In this document: in pieces, positions 1 through 7,956 of the stretch | Layout: every line of letters starts with the position of its first letter | Numbering within the stretch: position 1 is the stretch's first letter | DNA from: Nocardioides sp. BGMRC 2183 | Lineage (GTDB): Bacteria; Actinomycetota; Actinomycetes; Propionibacteriales; Nocardioidaceae | Reading direction: 5' to 3' | Assembly: GCA_008123405.1 (NCBI GenBank) | Contig: VSSA01000001.1 | Coordinates: 372,001 to 436,000, forward strand | Length of the DNA: 64,000 bases | Translations under genes and position numbers: made by a program | Notes under the pieces: model-generated | The model's database searches: none | What the model was told of the DNA's origin: nothing | What the model saw: only the letters and a program-made list of their open reading frames with translations

Positions 1-42
1 GTGCGGCGCCTCTCAGCGGTGGTCGGGGCGGTGGTCGGATGA
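1..42 (+). CDS. 3' end of an upstream gene, probably pafB (partial)
   Basis: Frame 1 is open from the first base and stops at TGA 40-42, which overlaps the ATG of pafC (ATGA, 39-42). Only 13 codons are visible, so the protein itself cannot be identified. In actinobacteria pafC normally follows pafB, the other WYL-domain subunit of the DNA-damage-responsive PafBC activator, and the 4-base overlap fits that arrangement. The assignment rests on context alone. Confidence 0.55.
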   Translation: MRRLSAVVGAVVG

Positions 43-1082
43 CCAGCCGCAGCGCGACCAGGCCCGCACCAGGCGCGCGGGACCAGGTGGCACGACTGCT
101 GACGCTCGTCCCGTTCCTGCACCAGCGTTCGCAGGTACGTCTCGGTGAGGCTGCTGACCTGCTCGGCACCACGCCCGACCAGGTGCTGGGCGATCTCCGG
201 GTGCTCTTCATGTGCGGCCTGCCCGGTGGCCTGCCCGACGACCTGATCGACGTCGACCTCGACGCGCTCGAGACCCCCGACGGCGGTCCGCTCGCCGATG
301 GGCTGATCCGCGTCGAGAACGCCGACTATCTCTCCCGGCCGCTACGGCTGAGTCCGACCGAGGCCTCCGCGGTGATCGTTGCGCTGCACACCCTGCGCTC
401 CGGCTCCACGCCCGAGGTCGCGGCCCTGGTCGACCGGGTGCTCGCCAAGCTCGAGGTGGCGGTGAGTGCCAGCGCGGAGGTGCGCAGCGTCAGCGTCGCC
501 ACCACGCCGGACGAAGCGGCGGAGGTGGCGCTGGCCGCGCAACTCCAGCGTGCCGCCGAGGAGGGGCGCCAGGTCCGGCTGACCTATCACGTGCCGTCGC
601 GCGACGAGCTCTCTGAGCGGGTGGTCGACCCGCACGGCGTGGTGACCACCGGCCGGTTCAGCTATTTGGACGCGTGGTGCCATCTCGCCGACGACGACCG
701 ACTCTTCCGACTCGATCGGATCACCGAGGCCGACGTCCTCGACACGCCGCGGCGCACGCCTCGCCGCGCTCCGCGCGACGTGAGCGACGGCGCGTTCGAC
801 CAACGCGGTGAAGAGGGCGCCGTGCTGGCCACCCTGCGTTTGGAGCCGGAGTCGACCTGGGCCATCGACTACTACCCGATGAAGGCGGTGCGGCCGCAGC
901 CGGACGGCACGGTCGAGGTCGACATGCTGATCTCCGACCCGCGGTGGCTGGATCGCCTGCTGCTCCGCCTCGCACCTGGCGCCGCGGTGGTGGCACCCCA
1001 GGAGTTCATCCAGACTTTCACGACCAGCGCGCAGCGGACCCTGGCTCTCTACCGCGGCGGGCAGCGTACGATGGAGTCATGA
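39..1082 (+). CDS. pafC: WYL-domain transcriptional regulator PafC
   Basis: This 347-residue protein has an N-terminal winged-helix region (about residues 15-75, with VLGDLRVLFMCGLPGG typical of PafC) and a WYL ligand-sensing domain (about 150-245, containing FSYLDAWCHLADDDRLFRLD), followed by a WCX-type C-terminal extension. PafBC is the mycobacterial LexA-independent activator of DNA-damage genes. The ATG overlaps the preceding stop by four bases. The tatA-tatC-helY genes follow on the same strand, as in Mycobacterium. Family and context agree, so the call is firm; the inducing signal is not visible in sequence. Confidence 0.9.
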   Translation: MTSRSATRPAPGARDQVARLLTLVPFLHQRSQVRLGEAADLLGTTPDQVLGDLRVLFMCGLPGGLPDDLIDVDLDALETPDGGPLADGLIRVENADYLSRPLRLSPTEASAVIVALHTLRSGSTPEVAALVDRVLAKLEVAVSASAEVRSVSVATTPDEAAEVALAAQLQRAAEEGRQVRLTYHVPSRDELSERVVDPHGVVTTGRFSYLDAWCHLADDDRLFRLDRITEADVLDTPRRTPRRAPRDVSDGAFDQRGEEGAVLATLRLEPESTWAIDYYPMKAVRPQPDGTVEVDMLISDPRWLDRLLLRLAPGAAVVAPQEFIQTFTTSAQRTLALYRGGQRTMES

Positions 1083-1132
1083 CCGCGAGGTCTCCACACG
1101 CACGTCGTCGATAGCGAGAGTTGGTCCCCCCA

Positions 1133-1411
1133 ATGTCGATCCCGAGCCCTGTCTCCCTCATCGGTATGCCTCAGGGCGCCGAATGGCTGGTGATCCTGGC
1201 GATCGTCGTCCTCGTCTTCGGTGCCGCCAAGCTGCCCGACCTGGCTCGCGGCACCGGTCAGGCGCTCCGCATCTTCAAGTCGGAGACCAAGGGGCTGCGC
1301 GATGACGACGACGCCGACCAGAAGCCCGAGAACACCGCTGAGCTGACCGGCTCCGAGGAGCCCGCCGAGGGCGAGATCGTCGAGCCCCGCCGCGACACCA
1401 ACGCCGGCTGA
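1133..1411 (+). CDS. tatA: Sec-independent protein translocase subunit TatA
   Basis: This is a 92-residue protein with one N-terminal transmembrane helix (WLVILAIVVLVFG), the conserved FGAAKLPDLARG hinge and amphipathic helix, and an acidic, charged C-terminal tail. TatA oligomerises to form the pore through which the twin-arginine pathway exports folded proteins. I chose ATG 1133, which lies 12 bases after a GAGAG stretch; the in-frame TTG at 1121 would abut that stretch. tatC follows 36 bases downstream, so the two genes probably form a unit. Confidence 0.9.
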   Translation: MSIPSPVSLIGMPQGAEWLVILAIVVLVFGAAKLPDLARGTGQALRIFKSETKGLRDDDDADQKPENTAELTGSEEPAEGEIVEPRRDTNAG

Positions 1412-1447
1412 GCCGGCGCGAGCCGTCCCCGCACCCACCCTCGCTGA

Positions 1448-2284
1448 ATGTCCCTGTCCGGAGTCGTCCAACTCTTCGTCGGCCGTCCGGTCCACCCCGT
1501 CGGAGACGACGGACGGATGGCCCTCTCCGACCACCTTCGGGAGTTGCGCGCGCGCATCCTGAAGAGCGCACTCGCCCTCACCGTCGGCTTCTTCGTCGCC
1601 CTGGTCTTCTTCGACCCCATCTTCGCGCTCGTCGAGGGCCCCTACACGACCGCCCAGGAGGCGCTCGGCGCCGACACCACCCAGGCCACCACCAGCGGCG
1701 TCGGCGGTCCGCTGATGCTCTACCTGAAGCTGTGCGGCCTGACCGCGCTGATCGCGACCAGCCCGTTCTGGCTCTACCAGATCTGGGCCTTCATCCTGCC
1801 CGGGTTGCACGCCAACGAGCGGCGCTGGACCCGGATCTTTGTCTCGATCGCCGGCCCACTCTTCATCGCCGGGGTCGTGCTGGGCTACCTCACACTGCCC
1901 AAGGGCCTGGAGATCCTGATCGGCTTCAACCGCGACGAACTGCTGAACCTGGTCGACTTCAACGACTACCTCTCGTTCTTCAGCCGCACCCTGCTCGTCT
2001 TCGGTATCGCCTTCGAGATCCCCGTCTTCGTGGTGATGCTCAACCTGGCCGGCGTGGTGAAGGGGAAGACCCTGGCCGCCTATCGGCCGTGGATCATCGT
2101 CGGCACCTTCATCTTCGCGGCGGCGGCGACGCCGTCAGCCGACCCGTTCACCATGTGTTTCATGGCCGGACCGATGATCCTGCTCTTCGTGATCTCCGAG
2201 ATCATCGCCCGCTACAACGACCGCCGACGTGCACGTCAGGGGATCAACGCCGGGCTCTCCCCGGACGAGATGAGCCCGCTGTGA
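1448..2284 (+). CDS. tatC: Sec-independent protein translocase subunit TatC
   Basis: The protein is 278 residues with six predicted membrane segments. It carries the TatC signature (MALSDHLRELRARI near residue 24, FWLYQIWAFILPGL mid-protein, and YRPWIIVGTFIFAAAATPSADPFTM near the end in which the Pro-Ser-Asp stretch is conserved). TatC binds the twin-arginine signal peptide. The 23-residue segment before MALSDH ends in GDDGR, a form common in actinobacterial TatC, so ATG 1448 is kept; ATG 1517 is the alternative. The stop overlaps the GTG of the next gene (GTGA). Confidence 0.93.
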   Translation: MSLSGVVQLFVGRPVHPVGDDGRMALSDHLRELRARILKSALALTVGFFVALVFFDPIFALVEGPYTTAQEALGADTTQATTSGVGGPLMLYLKLCGLTALIATSPFWLYQIWAFILPGLHANERRWTRIFVSIAGPLFIAGVVLGYLTLPKGLEILIGFNRDELLNLVDFNDYLSFFSRTLLVFGIAFEIPVFVVMLNLAGVVKGKTLAAYRPWIIVGTFIFAAAATPSADPFTMCFMAGPMILLFVISEIIARYNDRRRARQGINAGLSPDEMSPL

Positions 2285-2688
2285 CCCCGGCCGATCCACT
2301 CACCTCCTGGGAGGCGGTCGATCCGTTCGACCTGCCGGAATGGATCGGCACCGACGACATCACCTGGTCGGCGGGGTGCGCCTTCAGCGAGCCGCTGCTG
2401 ACCGGGGTGCTGCGCGACGACAACGACGGCACCGAGATCGCCTGCGACCTGCTCGCAGCCGACGTCGCGTGCCCGCGCCCGGTCGTCGACGAGCCCACCC
2501 GCTACGCCACCCACCTGGCCTGGCGGCTGGGTCAGGTGCATCTGGTGCGCGACGGAGATCGGCTCACCCTGGCGATCCCCACCGTGCGGCACAGCGCGGA
2601 CGGCGTGCTGGAGGCGATCGGCCGGTTCGCCCAGGCGGTCGGTGCCCCGCGGGAGCGGTTCGTGATCCGGCTCCGCGCCGGCCACTGA
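2281..2688 (+). CDS. conserved hypothetical protein between tatC and a lipid kinase gene
   Basis: A 135-residue soluble protein starts at GTG 2281, overlapping the tatC stop by four bases, so it is probably translationally coupled to tatC. It opens with PLTSWEAVDPFDLPEWIG and contains a central Gly/Ala/Val-rich segment ending in basic residues (RFVIRLRAGH). There is no signal peptide, membrane helix or catalytic motif that I recognise. Codon usage matches its neighbours, so I regard it as a real gene of unknown function. The next gene appears to have its own promoter. Confidence 0.75.
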   Translation: MTPADPLTSWEAVDPFDLPEWIGTDDITWSAGCAFSEPLLTGVLRDDNDGTEIACDLLAADVACPRPVVDEPTRYATHLAWRLGQVHLVRDGDRLTLAIPTVRHSADGVLEAIGRFAQAVGAPRERFVIRLRAGH

Positions 2689-2706
2689 CCTCCATCCGCC
2701 CGCCAC

Positions 2707-2712
2707 TAGGCT
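2707..2712 (+). promoter_or_regulatory. -10 box TAGGCT, leaderless promoter of the lipid kinase gene
   Basis: TAGGCT lies exactly 7 bases before GTG 2720, and no purine-rich ribosome-binding site intervenes. A transcript starting about 7 bases after the box would begin at the start codon itself. Confidence 0.6.
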
Positions 2713-2719
2713 GGCCGAC

Positions 2720-3601
2720 GTGGCTCCAGCGATCCGGGACGTCGTCGTCCTGACAAACCCGGTGGCCGGCAGGGGCCGCGCACGCAGGATCCGCGACGCC
2801 GCACTGCCCCGCCTGCGCGGCGCCGGCTGGAGGGTGCGCTCGATCGAGGGCCGTGACGCCGGAGAGGCCGCCGAACTGGCCTCCGCCGCGGTCGAGGCCG
2901 GCCCCGACGCGCTGGTCGTCTGTGGAGGTGACGGGCTGGTCAACCTCGCACTTCAGGTGGTCGCCGGGAGCGACGTACCGCTGGGGTTGCTGGCGGCCGG
3001 GACCGGCAACGACGTGGCCCGCTACCTGGACCTGCCACGCGGGGATGGCGCGGCAGCAGCGCAGCGGCTCCTCGCCGCAGCCCCGCGCACTGTGGATCTG
3101 GCCCGGATCGGGGACCGCTTCTTCGTGACGGTGCTTGCTGCCGGCTTCGACGCCGTCGTCAACGAGCGAGCGAACCGGATGACCTGGCCGCGCGGCCAGA
3201 TGCGCTACAACCTGGCCACCTTGGCCGAGCTGCGGACCTTCGACCCACTGCCCTACGTGCTCGAGCTGGACGGCGTGCAACGGCGGCTCTCGGCCATGCT
3301 GGTGGCGGTCGGCAACGGGCCATCGTTCGGCGGTGGGCTCCGGATCACCGAAGGCGCCGACCTGCACGACGGGATGCTCGACGTCGTGGTCATCCACCCC
3401 CTGAGCAAGATGGGTCTGGTGCGGACCTATCCGAAGCTCTTCAGCGGCCGGCACGTGCACCATCCCGCCTATGAGCACCACCGGGTGCGGCGGGTGAGCA
3501 TCGCGGCGCCGGGCATCGTCGGCTACGCCGACGGGGAGCGGTTCGGAGCGCTCCCGCTGACTGTCGAATCCGTCCCCGATGCTGTGAGGGTGCTGGCATG
3601 A
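2720..3601 (+). CDS. diacylglycerol/lipid kinase family protein
   Basis: This 293-residue protein has the DAGK catalytic-domain motifs: NPVAGRGRARR at the N-terminus, VVCGGDGLVN (about residues 72-81, the GGDG nucleotide motif) and LAAGTGNDVARYLDLP. A C-terminal lipid-kinase beta domain includes GNGPSFGGGLRITEGADLHDG. Members phosphorylate diacylglycerol or related lipids at the membrane. Its substrate cannot be told from sequence. Start is GTG 2720 from a leaderless-type promoter, and the stop overlaps the helY ATG by four bases. Confidence 0.88.
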   Translation: MAPAIRDVVVLTNPVAGRGRARRIRDAALPRLRGAGWRVRSIEGRDAGEAAELASAAVEAGPDALVVCGGDGLVNLALQVVAGSDVPLGLLAAGTGNDVARYLDLPRGDGAAAAQRLLAAAPRTVDLARIGDRFFVTVLAAGFDAVVNERANRMTWPRGQMRYNLATLAELRTFDPLPYVLELDGVQRRLSAMLVAVGNGPSFGGGLRITEGADLHDGMLDVVVIHPLSKMGLVRTYPKLFSGRHVHHPAYEHHRVRRVSIAAPGIVGYADGERFGALPLTVESVPDAVRVLA

Positions 3602-6426
3602 CCGATCACGAGACGCCCGTCTCCACCGGAGAGGCCGGTGACGCGGCCGCCCGGTATGCCGCAGCCCGGCGCCGCGCCCGGCACCCGGTCTTCCACGACT
3701 TCGCCGACGGCTATCCGTTCGGTCTCGACGACTTCCAGGTCGAGGCCTGCCAGCAGGTCGAGGAGGGTCACGGCGTGCTGGTCGCCGCTCCCACCGGGGC
3801 CGGCAAGACGGTGGTCGGCGAGTTCGCGGTGCACCTGGCGCTGGAGGCCGGCCGCAAGTGCTTCTACACCACGCCGATCAAGGCGCTGTCGAACCAGAAG
3901 TACGCCGACCTGGTCCAGCGCTACGGCGCGGAGCGGGTCGGGCTGCTCACCGGCGACACCACGGTCAACGGGGAGGCGCCGATCGTGGTGATGACCACCG
4001 AGGTGCTGCGCAACATGCTCTACGCCCGCTCCCGGACCCTGGTCGGTCTCGGCTTCGTGGTGATGGACGAGGTGCACTACCTCGCGGACCGGTCCCGCGG
4101 TGCGGTCTGGGAGGAGGTCATCATCCACCTGCCGGAGTCGGTGGCGGTGGTGTCGCTGTCGGCGACGGTCTCCAACGCCGAGGAGTTCGGTGAGTGGCTG
4201 GAGACGGTGCGCGGATCGACCACCACCATCGTCGCCGAGCGCCGGCCGGTGCCGCTCTATCAGCACGTGATGGTGGGCAGACGACTGCTCGACCTGTTCG
4301 CTTCCTCCGACGTGGACGCGGCCGCCGGGTTCGTCCGGGAGGGCGCTCCGGTCAACGACGAGCTGATGCGGATCGCTCGCGACGACTGGGCCAGCAGCCG
4401 CTTGATGCGGGACCGCCGATCCCCACGCAAGGGCCGCCCGGGGTCCACCAAGAACCCACGCGCGGTGGGCAACGGTCGTCGGGTCTGGATCCCCTCCCGA
4501 CCCGACGTGATCGAACGGCTGGAGCGCCAGCAGATGTTGCCGGCGATCGTCTTCATCTTCTCCCGCGCCGCGTGTGACGCGGCTGTCGAGCAGTGCGTGG
4601 CCGCCAACCTGCGGCTCACCAGCCCCGAGGAGCGCGACGAGGCGATCGCCTACGTGGAGAACACGGTCGGCCGCCTTCCGGGCGCCGACCTCGAGGTGCT
4701 CGGCTATCACGACTTCCTGGACGCAGCGAGTCGCGGCGTCGCCGCCCACCACGCCGGCATGCTGCCGGCGTTCAAGGAGTGCGTCGAGGCGCTCTACCTG
4801 CGCGGACTGGTCAAGGTCGTGTTCGCCACCGAGACCCTCGCGCTCGGCATCAACATGCCCGCCCGCACCGTGGTCCTGGAGAAGCTGACCAAGTGGAACG
4901 GCGAGACGCATGCCGACATCACACCGGGGGAGTACACCCAGCTGACCGGTCGGGCCGGCCGCCGCGGGCTCGACATCGAGGGCCATGCAGTGGTGCTCTG
5001 GCAGCCCGGGATGAACCCCCGCGAGCTGGCCGGTCTGGCCTCGACCCGTACCTATCCGCTGCGCTCGTCCTTCCGGCCGTCCTACAACATGGCGGTCAAC
5101 CTGGTGCACTCCTACGGCCGGCACCGCGCGCGGGAGCTGCTGGAGCAGTCGTTCGCCCAGTTCCAGGCCGACCGGGCGGTGGTCGGGCTCGCTCGTCAGC
5201 TCCGCAAGGCCGAGGACGCCCTCGAGGGGTATGCCGACGCGGCGACCTGCGATCGCGGGGACTTCATGGAGTACGCCGCACTTCGCCGCCAGGTGGGGGA
5301 GCGGGAGAAGGAGGCCAGCCGCAACCGTCGCACCGATCGCAGGACCGAGGCGATGGCCTCGCTCGAGCGGCTCCAGCGCGGTGACGTGATCGTGGTTCCG
5401 GCCGGGAAGTTCGCCGGGCCGGCCGTCGTACTCGACCCGGGGCTCTCCGAGCACGGTCACCGTCCCTTGGTGATCACCACCCAGAAACAGGGGCGACGCC
5501 TGGCCGCCCCGGACTTCCCGGTGCCGGTGGAGCCGGTGGCCCGGATCAAGCTGCCCAAGAAGGTGGACGCCCGCAACCCGCACCAGCGCAAGGACCTCGC
5601 GCAGGCGGTCAAGGAGGCGGTCCGGGCGCTACCGCACTCGGTGACCCGACCTCGCCTGGAGAAGGGGACCGTCGACGGTGCCGCTGCCGAGGAGATCAAA
5701 GAGCTCCGGGCCCGGATCCGCGCCCACCCCTGCCACGACTGCCCCGACCGGGAGGACCACTCGCGTTGGGCCGAGCGCTGGTTCAAGCTGGAGCGCGACA
5801 CCCGCACCCTGGAGCGCCGGGTCGAACGCCGCACCAACACCGTGGCCCGCACCTTCGACCGGGTCTGCGAGGTGCTCGAGGCGCTGGAGTATCTGGAGTC
5901 GGCCGGTCCGGACGGGTCCGGTCAGGACGCGGTGACCGAACGCGGCCGCGGCCTGATGCGGATCTACTCCGAGCTGGACCTGGTCGCCGCCGAGGCACTG
6001 CGCACCGGGATGCTGGACGACCTGACGCCACCGCAGTTCGCGGCCGTCGTCTCCTGTCTGGTCTACGAGGCCCGACGCCCGGACGAGGCGCCCCCACCGG
6101 TGCCCGGCGGCCAGGTGCAGGTCCGGATCGACGCGCTGGTCCGGCTCTGGGCAGAGCTGGAGTCCTTGGAACGCGACCACCGGCTCGACTTCCTCCGGCG
6201 CCCGGACTCCGGCTTCGCCTGGACCGCCTACCGGTGGGCGGACGGCCAGCCGTTGGACGAGGTGCTCACCCGCGCCGACCTGACCGCCGGTGACTTCGTG
6301 CGCCAGATGAAGCAGCTGGTCGACTTCACCGGACAGCTCGCCGACGCCGCCGCCGGCACACCGGTGCGCGACGTGGCACGCCGGTGTGTCGACGCGCTGC
6401 GGCGGGGGATCGTCGCCGGGGACTGA
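3598..6426 (+). CDS. helY: Ski2/Mtr4-like DEVH-box RNA helicase HelY
   Basis: A 942-residue superfamily 2 helicase. Motif I APTGAGKT is at about residues 63-70, motif II DEVH at about 157 (MDEVHYLADRSRG), motif III SLSAT follows, and motif VI QLTGRAGRRGLD lies near 450. The long C-terminal half has the arch and helical regions of the Mtr4/DUF3516-type actinobacterial family, with a small Cys cluster (HPCHDCPDRE). It probably unwinds structured RNA in turnover or processing. The order tatA-tatC-helY matches Mycobacterium. It shares a 4-base overlap with the kinase gene. Confidence 0.9.
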   Translation: MTDHETPVSTGEAGDAAARYAAARRRARHPVFHDFADGYPFGLDDFQVEACQQVEEGHGVLVAAPTGAGKTVVGEFAVHLALEAGRKCFYTTPIKALSNQKYADLVQRYGAERVGLLTGDTTVNGEAPIVVMTTEVLRNMLYARSRTLVGLGFVVMDEVHYLADRSRGAVWEEVIIHLPESVAVVSLSATVSNAEEFGEWLETVRGSTTTIVAERRPVPLYQHVMVGRRLLDLFASSDVDAAAGFVREGAPVNDELMRIARDDWASSRLMRDRRSPRKGRPGSTKNPRAVGNGRRVWIPSRPDVIERLERQQMLPAIVFIFSRAACDAAVEQCVAANLRLTSPEERDEAIAYVENTVGRLPGADLEVLGYHDFLDAASRGVAAHHAGMLPAFKECVEALYLRGLVKVVFATETLALGINMPARTVVLEKLTKWNGETHADITPGEYTQLTGRAGRRGLDIEGHAVVLWQPGMNPRELAGLASTRTYPLRSSFRPSYNMAVNLVHSYGRHRARELLEQSFAQFQADRAVVGLARQLRKAEDALEGYADAATCDRGDFMEYAALRRQVGEREKEASRNRRTDRRTEAMASLERLQRGDVIVVPAGKFAGPAVVLDPGLSEHGHRPLVITTQKQGRRLAAPDFPVPVEPVARIKLPKKVDARNPHQRKDLAQAVKEAVRALPHSVTRPRLEKGTVDGAAAEEIKELRARIRAHPCHDCPDREDHSRWAERWFKLERDTRTLERRVERRTNTVARTFDRVCEVLEALEYLESAGPDGSGQDAVTERGRGLMRIYSELDLVAAEALRTGMLDDLTPPQFAAVVSCLVYEARRPDEAPPPVPGGQVQVRIDALVRLWAELESLERDHRLDFLRRPDSGFAWTAYRWADGQPLDEVLTRADLTAGDFVRQMKQLVDFTGQLADAAAGTPVRDVARRCVDALRRGIVAGD

Positions 6427-6472
6427 CCCGGCTCAAACGCACGCTGGAATCGCGCTGACCCGGCTCAAACGC
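6423..6472. repeat. 18-bp direct repeat at the helY 3' end
   Basis: CTGACCCGGCTCAAACGC occurs at 6423-6440 and again, identically, at 6455-6472, with 14 bases between. The first copy contains the helY stop codon and the second lies just before the convergent exonuclease gene ends. It looks like a short segmental duplication; no hairpin is formed. Confidence 0.85.
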
Positions 6473-6478
6473 CCACCG

Positions 6479-7417
6479 TCATCGGGTGGCGTTGGCTGCC
6501 AGGACACCGGTCAGCCGGGCGACGGGCGTGGCCAGCCCCCACTGCTCGGCGAGGTCGGCCAGCAGGTCCGCGTCGACCGGAGACACGGGCAGCGCGAGCG
6601 CGCCGCGGTCCAGGTCGATGTCGCGGGCGACCGCGACCACCTGCGGCGCCACGTCGAGGTAGTCCGTCGCCTCGGCGAGCCGGCGTCGGACCGCGGGACC
6701 GAGGCTGCTGCCGGGGTCGAGCGCGGCAGCACGGACGCCGGCCAGGTCGCCGTACTGGGTGAGCAGGGAGGCGGCGGTCTTCTCACCCACCCCCTTCACC
6801 CCGGGGAGACCGTCGGAGGCGTCGCCGCGGAGCGTGGCGAAGTCGGGGTACTGCCTGGCCGACACCCCGTACTTGCTGAGCACCCATTCCTCGTCGACCC
6901 GCTCGTGACGTCCGACGCCCTTGCCGATGTAGAGGATGCGGACACCGGCGGCGTCGTCGACGAGCTGGAAGAGGTCGCGGTCACCGGTGACCACGTCGAC
7001 CGGCATCGCGGCGTCGGTGGCGAGCGTGCCGATCACGTCGTCGGCCTCGTAGCCGGCGGCGCCGACAACCGGGATCCCGAAGGCGCCCAGCACCTCACGG
7101 ATGATCGGGACCTGGATCTCCAGGGGGTCCGGGACCTCCTCGACGTCAGGCCCGACCGCGACCTCCTCGACCACCCGGTGCGCCTTGTAGCTGAGGATCA
7201 GGTCGACCCGCCACTGCGGGCGCCAGTCGTCATCCCAGCAGCAGACCAGGTGGGTCGGTCGATACTGCTCGACCAGGCGGGAGATGTAGTCGAGCAGCCC
7301 ACGGACAGCATTGACGTTGGTGCCGTCCGGGGCCGGGATCTCGGGCGCTCCGAAGTAGGCCCGGAAGTACATGCTCGCGGTGTCCAGCAGCATCAGTCGG
7401 GAGGTCACGGACGCCAC
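6479..7417 (-). CDS. 5'-3' exonuclease (FEN/Pol I N-terminal type)
   Basis: The 312-residue protein is a stand-alone homologue of the 5'-nuclease domain of DNA polymerase I. Visible signatures are LMLLDTASMYFRAYFG near the N-terminus, AAGYEADDVIGTLA and VVTGDRDLFQLVDD (acidic metal-binding residues), and the helix-hairpin-helix region DGLPGVKGVGEKTAASLL. Such enzymes trim flaps and RNA primers. The GTG at 7417 is used as start. The gene converges on helY, as the equivalent gene does in mycobacteria. Confidence 0.9.
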   Translation of the reverse strand: MASVTSRLMLLDTASMYFRAYFGAPEIPAPDGTNVNAVRGLLDYISRLVEQYRPTHLVCCWDDDWRPQWRVDLILSYKAHRVVEEVAVGPDVEEVPDPLEIQVPIIREVLGAFGIPVVGAAGYEADDVIGTLATDAAMPVDVVTGDRDLFQLVDDAAGVRILYIGKGVGRHERVDEEWVLSKYGVSARQYPDFATLRGDASDGLPGVKGVGEKTAASLLTQYGDLAGVRAAALDPGSSLGPAVRRRLAEATDYLDVAPQVVAVARDIDLDRGALALPVSPVDADLLADLAEQWGLATPVARLTGVLAANATR

Positions 7418-7484
7418 CGTAGTGCCCGTCGACGTGTGCCGTCGCCGCCGTATGGACGCTCCGGTCCGGCGCGCGCAGATGCCC

Positions 7485-7490
7485 TAGGCT
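7485..7490 (+). promoter_or_regulatory. -10 box TAGGCT, leaderless promoter of the Lrp/AsnC gene
   Basis: TAGGCT lies 7 bases before GTG 7498, with no Shine-Dalgarno sequence between, the same geometry as at 2707. Confidence 0.6.
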
Positions 7491-7497
7491 CTGCCGG

Positions 7498-7956
7498 GTG
7501 AACCAGCCCGCACCGGTGGAGTCGATCGACCGACAGATCCTGGAGCTCCTGGCGACCGACGGACGGATGTCCTACACCGACCTCGGCCGGGCGACCGGGC
7601 TGTCCACCTCGGCGGTCCACCAGCGGGTCAAGCGGCTCGAGCGACGCGGCCTGATCCTCGGGTACGGCGCCACCGTGAACCACGCCGAGATCGGCCTGCC
7701 GTTGACCGCCTTCATCTCGATCCGACCGATCGATCCTTCCCAGCCTGACGACTGTCCCGAGAGGCTGGAGGGCATCAAGGAGATCGAGTCCTGCTGGTCG
7801 GTGGCCGGCGAGGAGTCCTACGTGCTCAAGGTACGCGTGGGGATGCCGGTGGAGCTGGAGGACCTGCTGGCCCGGATCAGGTCCGCGGCCAACGTCTCGA
7901 CCCGCACGACCATCGTGCTCTCGACCTACTACGAGAACCGCCCGGTCACTCACTGA
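7498..7956 (+). CDS. Lrp/AsnC family transcriptional regulator
   Basis: A 152-residue protein with an N-terminal helix-turn-helix (ILELLATDGRMSYTDLGRA followed by STSAVHQRVKRLERRG) and a C-terminal RAM ligand-binding domain. Family members respond to amino acids. It sits beside the lysine mutase gene kamA, converging on it with an 11-base overlap of 3' ends. Control of the kam genes by lysine or a product is therefore a reasonable inference, not something the sequence proves. Confidence 0.88.
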   Translation: MNQPAPVESIDRQILELLATDGRMSYTDLGRATGLSTSAVHQRVKRLERRGLILGYGATVNHAEIGLPLTAFISIRPIDPSQPDDCPERLEGIKEIESCWSVAGEESYVLKVRVGMPVELEDLLARIRSAANVSTRTTIVLSTYYENRPVTH

